From Spisula solida (Eukaryota > Mollusca > Bivalvia > Venerida > Mactridae): 64,000 bases of DNA. A program made the position numbers and the translations under genes. Of this stretch, positions 60,566 to 64,000 are shown piece after piece. Where the stretch lies: contig OX365956.1 in the NCBI GenBank assembly GCA_947247005.1, positions 15,954,089 through 16,018,088 on the forward strand, in the 5' to 3' direction. Under the pieces are notes generated by a model, which was not told where the DNA came from, made no database searches, and saw nothing but the letters and a program-made list of their open reading frames with translations. Position 1 is the stretch's first letter; each line of letters begins with the position of its first letter.

Positions 60566-63085
60566 TTTCATATTCTAACACGATCTGCGGATTAATCCAT
60601 TAAACATAGAGCAGACCAAGCCATTTATTATTACCGCAATAAAACACGGTATCAAATTAGCTGTTACTATTAACGCCCCGTATCACGTGACCTATTTATG
60701 AAATGAATGAACGTAAACTTTATAGTAAAACTTTGACGGTCCGCGAGTTCCACGAGTATCCAGTGTTACAGCTACATGACGCATCTATTTTTAGAAACTC
60801 CAATAAACTCTCGAAATAAAGATTCATAAAAACTTCTGATAATCAATTCATTTATATTTTTCTTTTCGTGAAATAGATACTCTATACTCGTGTTATTAAA
60901 ATTGTGTCAATGTTTAAAATGTGTTATTTCCTTCAGAAAATTACGAAGGTCGTTTTCATTAACGAGGGAGGTAAATAGTGCGGGATATTATCGTAATACT
61001 ATTTAGAATCGAAATAAAAACTCTGTTCTTGTATTTTGTCGGTGAATAAAACATGGTCACTCGTTCGGATGCGATACTCGACCTTTTTGAAGTATATATT
61101 ACAAGCTTCTTGAGTGGAATATACCAATTTCTGCAAGATAGTGATGTCTCACCAGAGATTTAGATTGGAGTTTTTCGACCACCTCGTACATTTATAGTCT
61201 ACACTTGGGTTCACACTACGGCGTTTGGATTGAATCTTACCGACGTTTGGGGAATCCGATCAACTCCGCTTGTAAAAGTTACTAAACGTTTAGAAATGTT
61301 GATGTTCGCTTGTGAACGCTGACTTGCGTCTCGATCGTTAAAATATTTGACATGCAAAACCTTTGTAAAATAAACGTTGGTGTAAGTTTTACTCCGTGTT
61401 TATACATTCCTAAACGCTGATGAAACCTGTACTAAATTTGTTTGTGTTAAAACTCCGTTGTAAAATGCCTGCTGAAACGCTGGTGGTGTTGGTGAATTCA
61501 GTCAAGCGTTTATCTAACGGAGGCCACCGGGTATCCGACGCAATGAACGCGGTGGTAACGCAAATGCTAGGGTATGCAAACTTTCCTTGGCATAACTGAA
61601 CGCTTGTCAAAAGTAGAACAACGGGTCTCAGACACAAGGAACGCAGTAGTAATGCACCGTCGCAGGCGAGCTTTCCACAACGTTTCATAACAGCTTACAA
61701 CAATAATATAACAGTATCTTCAATTTGATTGTGGTGATTCTAAATGACATTCTAAATTTTGACTTCGTACTGAAAACTTGTTACAATAACTTCTACAATG
61801 ACACAAGGCATATCCGAGATGTAATCTCAGAATGAATATAGCTTTCGTCGATAGATTGTTCACCACCTTCTCTCATCTTTACAATTCCGTCATTTCTTCT
61901 GATCTTTGCAATCAGTGTGGTGTCAATGAAATTGGCCTCCATGGACATACATAATTAAATAATCATCTCTTTCGTAAATGACTTCACAGCGTATCTCCTT
62001 CGTCTGTATTCCATTACTGTTGAAACCCCGTCATTTACTTTGGGAAACTGCTATTAAAAATCAAAACAATGACTTAATTGTTTCAGTTAAATGTAATTAA
62101 ATGCAAATATATTGAAGCCGATTATTCTAAATCACATATATTTGATTTAAAGAGGCAACAAGGGGCGATTATATGCATAGTTTAAATTACATATCACCTT
62201 CGAAAATTCAGTGACCAGAGTACTCATCTTGTTAGGAAATATAAGAGATGAAAATAATCTGGCCTATTATTCCAAACCACAAATCGGGCCGATTTTTACA
62301 AGTCACATAAGTACAATAAGTGGTTAGATTATATGGAATATATTATAGATGTATGTCAAGTTCAGATAGCATGTGGTCGTGTGTACAGACAACAGTCGCA
62401 GAACTATCGGTTACCTATTTCTAAGTTACCACGTAAAAGCGTTGATAGAGTGTCGACCAAAAAACTATCTTGACTACGGATCGAGAGGTCCCTTATTACA
62501 TCATTAGGTCTATTCGTGTTTCCCACTCAACTGGAGATAAATTGATTTTCCCGTTTTTCGTTGTTGGACATCAGACAATTTTTAAACTAAGAAACCGATT
62601 CGGCAAGAGCTTGAATATGGCACCCGAATTCCCTGTATCACACAATTACCTCTAAGTTTACCTAATACATTCGAAACGTATACATTCTGAAGTTTTCATG
62701 CAGAACGTTCGTTCACGAGGGAAGTATTGTTTGGCGTTCTCTCCAGAAGATCAATTTCGTGATGCGACCGCAATATTTTCAAAAAAAAACATAATCTAAA
62801 TGTCAAGAAGCCAACAAAGAGACCATTTTAAAATACGTAGAGGTATACATGTCGAGGAGGAAGATGACAACATGCCAGTGTATCAACAGTAATATATTCC
62901 AGAGGGAGAGTGTTCGCTGTGGTGATTTAGTGAAGCCTGTAAGCAAGAGCTGATTATTAAATTATGTGTATCCATGGAGGCCAGCGTCATTGACATCACT
63001 CTGATCAAAAGAACTTATGGAATTTGACAGTTAAGAGAAAGCGGTTAATATTCTATCGGCGGTAGCGGCAATTAAACTAATATAA
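60566..63085. other. Gene-free DNA; repeat-like patch at 61200-61690
   Basis: 61200-61690 is richer in G+C. It holds many ACGC and CGTTT words, starting GGGTTCACACTACGGCGTTT, and an internal similarity (CAATGAACGCGGTGGTAACG against CAAGGAACGCAGTAGTAATG). It may be part of a DNA element. The 92-codon minus ORF at 61410-61688 has no recognisable domain. The remainder shows nothing that I can support. Confidence 0.35.
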
Positions 63086-63970
63086 GAGCCGTTCTCCTGA
63101 AAAACCTGGCTTAGTGCCAAAATATGAAAATTATGATAGTATAGCAATAGAAAGACAAGACTCTTTTGAATATTAATGCAAAATATAACATCAAATTGCA
63201 AAGTTACGGACTTTTTAAACTAACAACCCCTCCCCCTACTTTGATAGTGACATCGCAAACGTCTTTCAAACGTTAGTTGACGTTACGTAAACAAGACGTT
63301 AATAAATCCGGTATTTGATGAGTTTTTGTCGTAAACTTTTGAAAATTGTATCACATTTTAGAATTGTATTCCTTTTTAGTCCCCTACCGGTTTTTGACCG
63401 GAGGGGACTATAGGTTTGCCCTCCGTCCGTCCGTGAGTCAGTCAGTCAGTCAGTCATTCCGTCAGTCAGTCCGTCCGTCAAAAAATCTGGATCCTGACAT
63501 AATTCAAACAGTTTCCAAGCTAGGTTTATAAAACTTGGTAGGTGGATAGGGGGGAATAAGGGGATTATGCACGTCTAAAAATATTTTGATTCAGACAAAA
63601 ATTGTGGTTGCTATGGAAACAGAAACATTGAAAATGGCTTAAAACCGGTAGGGGACTTCTGTATTGCTTGCAATTCTTAATTACTTGTTTAATGTAACAT
63701 ATCTAAATCGTGACTTTTATGTTTAAGAGAAACGAAGCTACTGTTTTCAATCACTAACCCCTCGTTTTCTCAATATGGATACTCTTCAGAAAATGGTCAC
63801 CATAGCAACGACAGAAAATATTTTAGCATGATTTTTGAGAGAAAAATAAATCTAACACGAATTTTATATTATCCAAGAACTTAAATCAAAGAGCATGACC
63901 TTTTTTCTTAACCTTATTACATAAATACTAATACAATGTCACTTAGCCCGATTTTCCTGGAGAACGGCTC
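63086..63970. mobile_element. TIR element, GAGCCGTTCTCC family, copy 4 (with a nested repeat)
   Basis: Starts GAGCCGTTCTCCTGAAAAACC and ends TTTTCCTGGAGAACGGCTC; ATAA lies on both sides. It shows the LINE-free state of the site occupied at 9891-10661 in copy 1. It is itself interrupted by the GTCCCCTACCGG repeat at 63378. Confidence 0.8.
63378..63690 (+). mobile_element. GTCCCCTACCGG inverted-repeat element nested in copy 4
   Basis: AGTCCCCTACCGGTTTT at 63378 is inverted as AAAACCGGTAGGGGACT ending 63657. The following TCTGTATTGCTTGCAATTCT also belongs to the repeat, because it is shared with the 41029 fragment. A GTCC/GTCA microsatellite lies at about 63424-63480. Copy 1 of the host element lacks this insertion. 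Confidence 0.75.
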
Positions 63971-64000
63971 ATAAGTATTTAATCAGATATCATCGCAGAC

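Overview
This is a eukaryotic, AT-rich, gene-poor stretch of invertebrate DNA. It is most likely from a mollusc, probably a bivalve. The clues are a tRNA-derived SINE with a Meta-type central domain, GTCC/GTCA-rich dispersed repeats, APE-type non-LTR retrotransposons with short 3' hairpins, and many short palindromic DNA elements. There are no operons, no bacterial signals and no CRISPR. Nearly all ORFs longer than 60 codons are chance frames inside repeats.

Only one convincing host gene was found, at 19862-21796. A short exon encoding a signal peptide is joined across a GTAAGT...TTTCAG intron to a long exon. The predicted product is a 261-residue, cysteine-poor secreted protein with an acidic middle and a basic, multiply dibasic C-terminus ending in Gly-Lys. 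This looks like a processed peptide precursor. I do not recognise its family.

The rest is repeat architecture. In order: 47-2436, a foldback-like pair of GC-rich arms around a SINE-like segment and a 44-bp minisatellite; 4224-8790, a near 1.8-kb unit in about 2.6 tandem copies; 9398-10779, a TIR element with a nested 5'-truncated LINE; 12181-16623, a 4.44-kb element with roughly 0.5-kb inverted termini, CACTGTG ends and a 5-bp target duplication, inserted into a diverged copy of the 1.8-kb unit; 19862-21796, the gene; 22481-23669, a recent 595-bp tandem duplication; 24674-25084 and 40188-40560, two copies of a palindromic element whose ends resemble the 4.44-kb element; 28712-35175, a 6.46-kb giant foldback element whose two arms are opposing arrays of a 63-bp repeat, bounded by a perfect 10-bp target duplication; 35767-41180, more TIR elements and minisatellites; 45629-47170, a foldback MITE and 240-bp repeats; 49440-54425, a decayed full-structure LINE with a MITE in its endonuclease; 54976-55400, the SINE; 56631-59545, a much better preserved LINE; 60009-63970, mariner-like, SINE-like and TIR elements.

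The most unusual content is the inverted-repeat biology. The 6.46-kb foldback is MULE-like by its target duplication. The 4.44-kb element and the 0.4-kb palindromes seem to be related 5-bp-TSD transposons. Boundaries come from target duplications and from comparing paralogous copies inside the window. Superfamily names are inference, because no transposase gene is visible in any DNA element.
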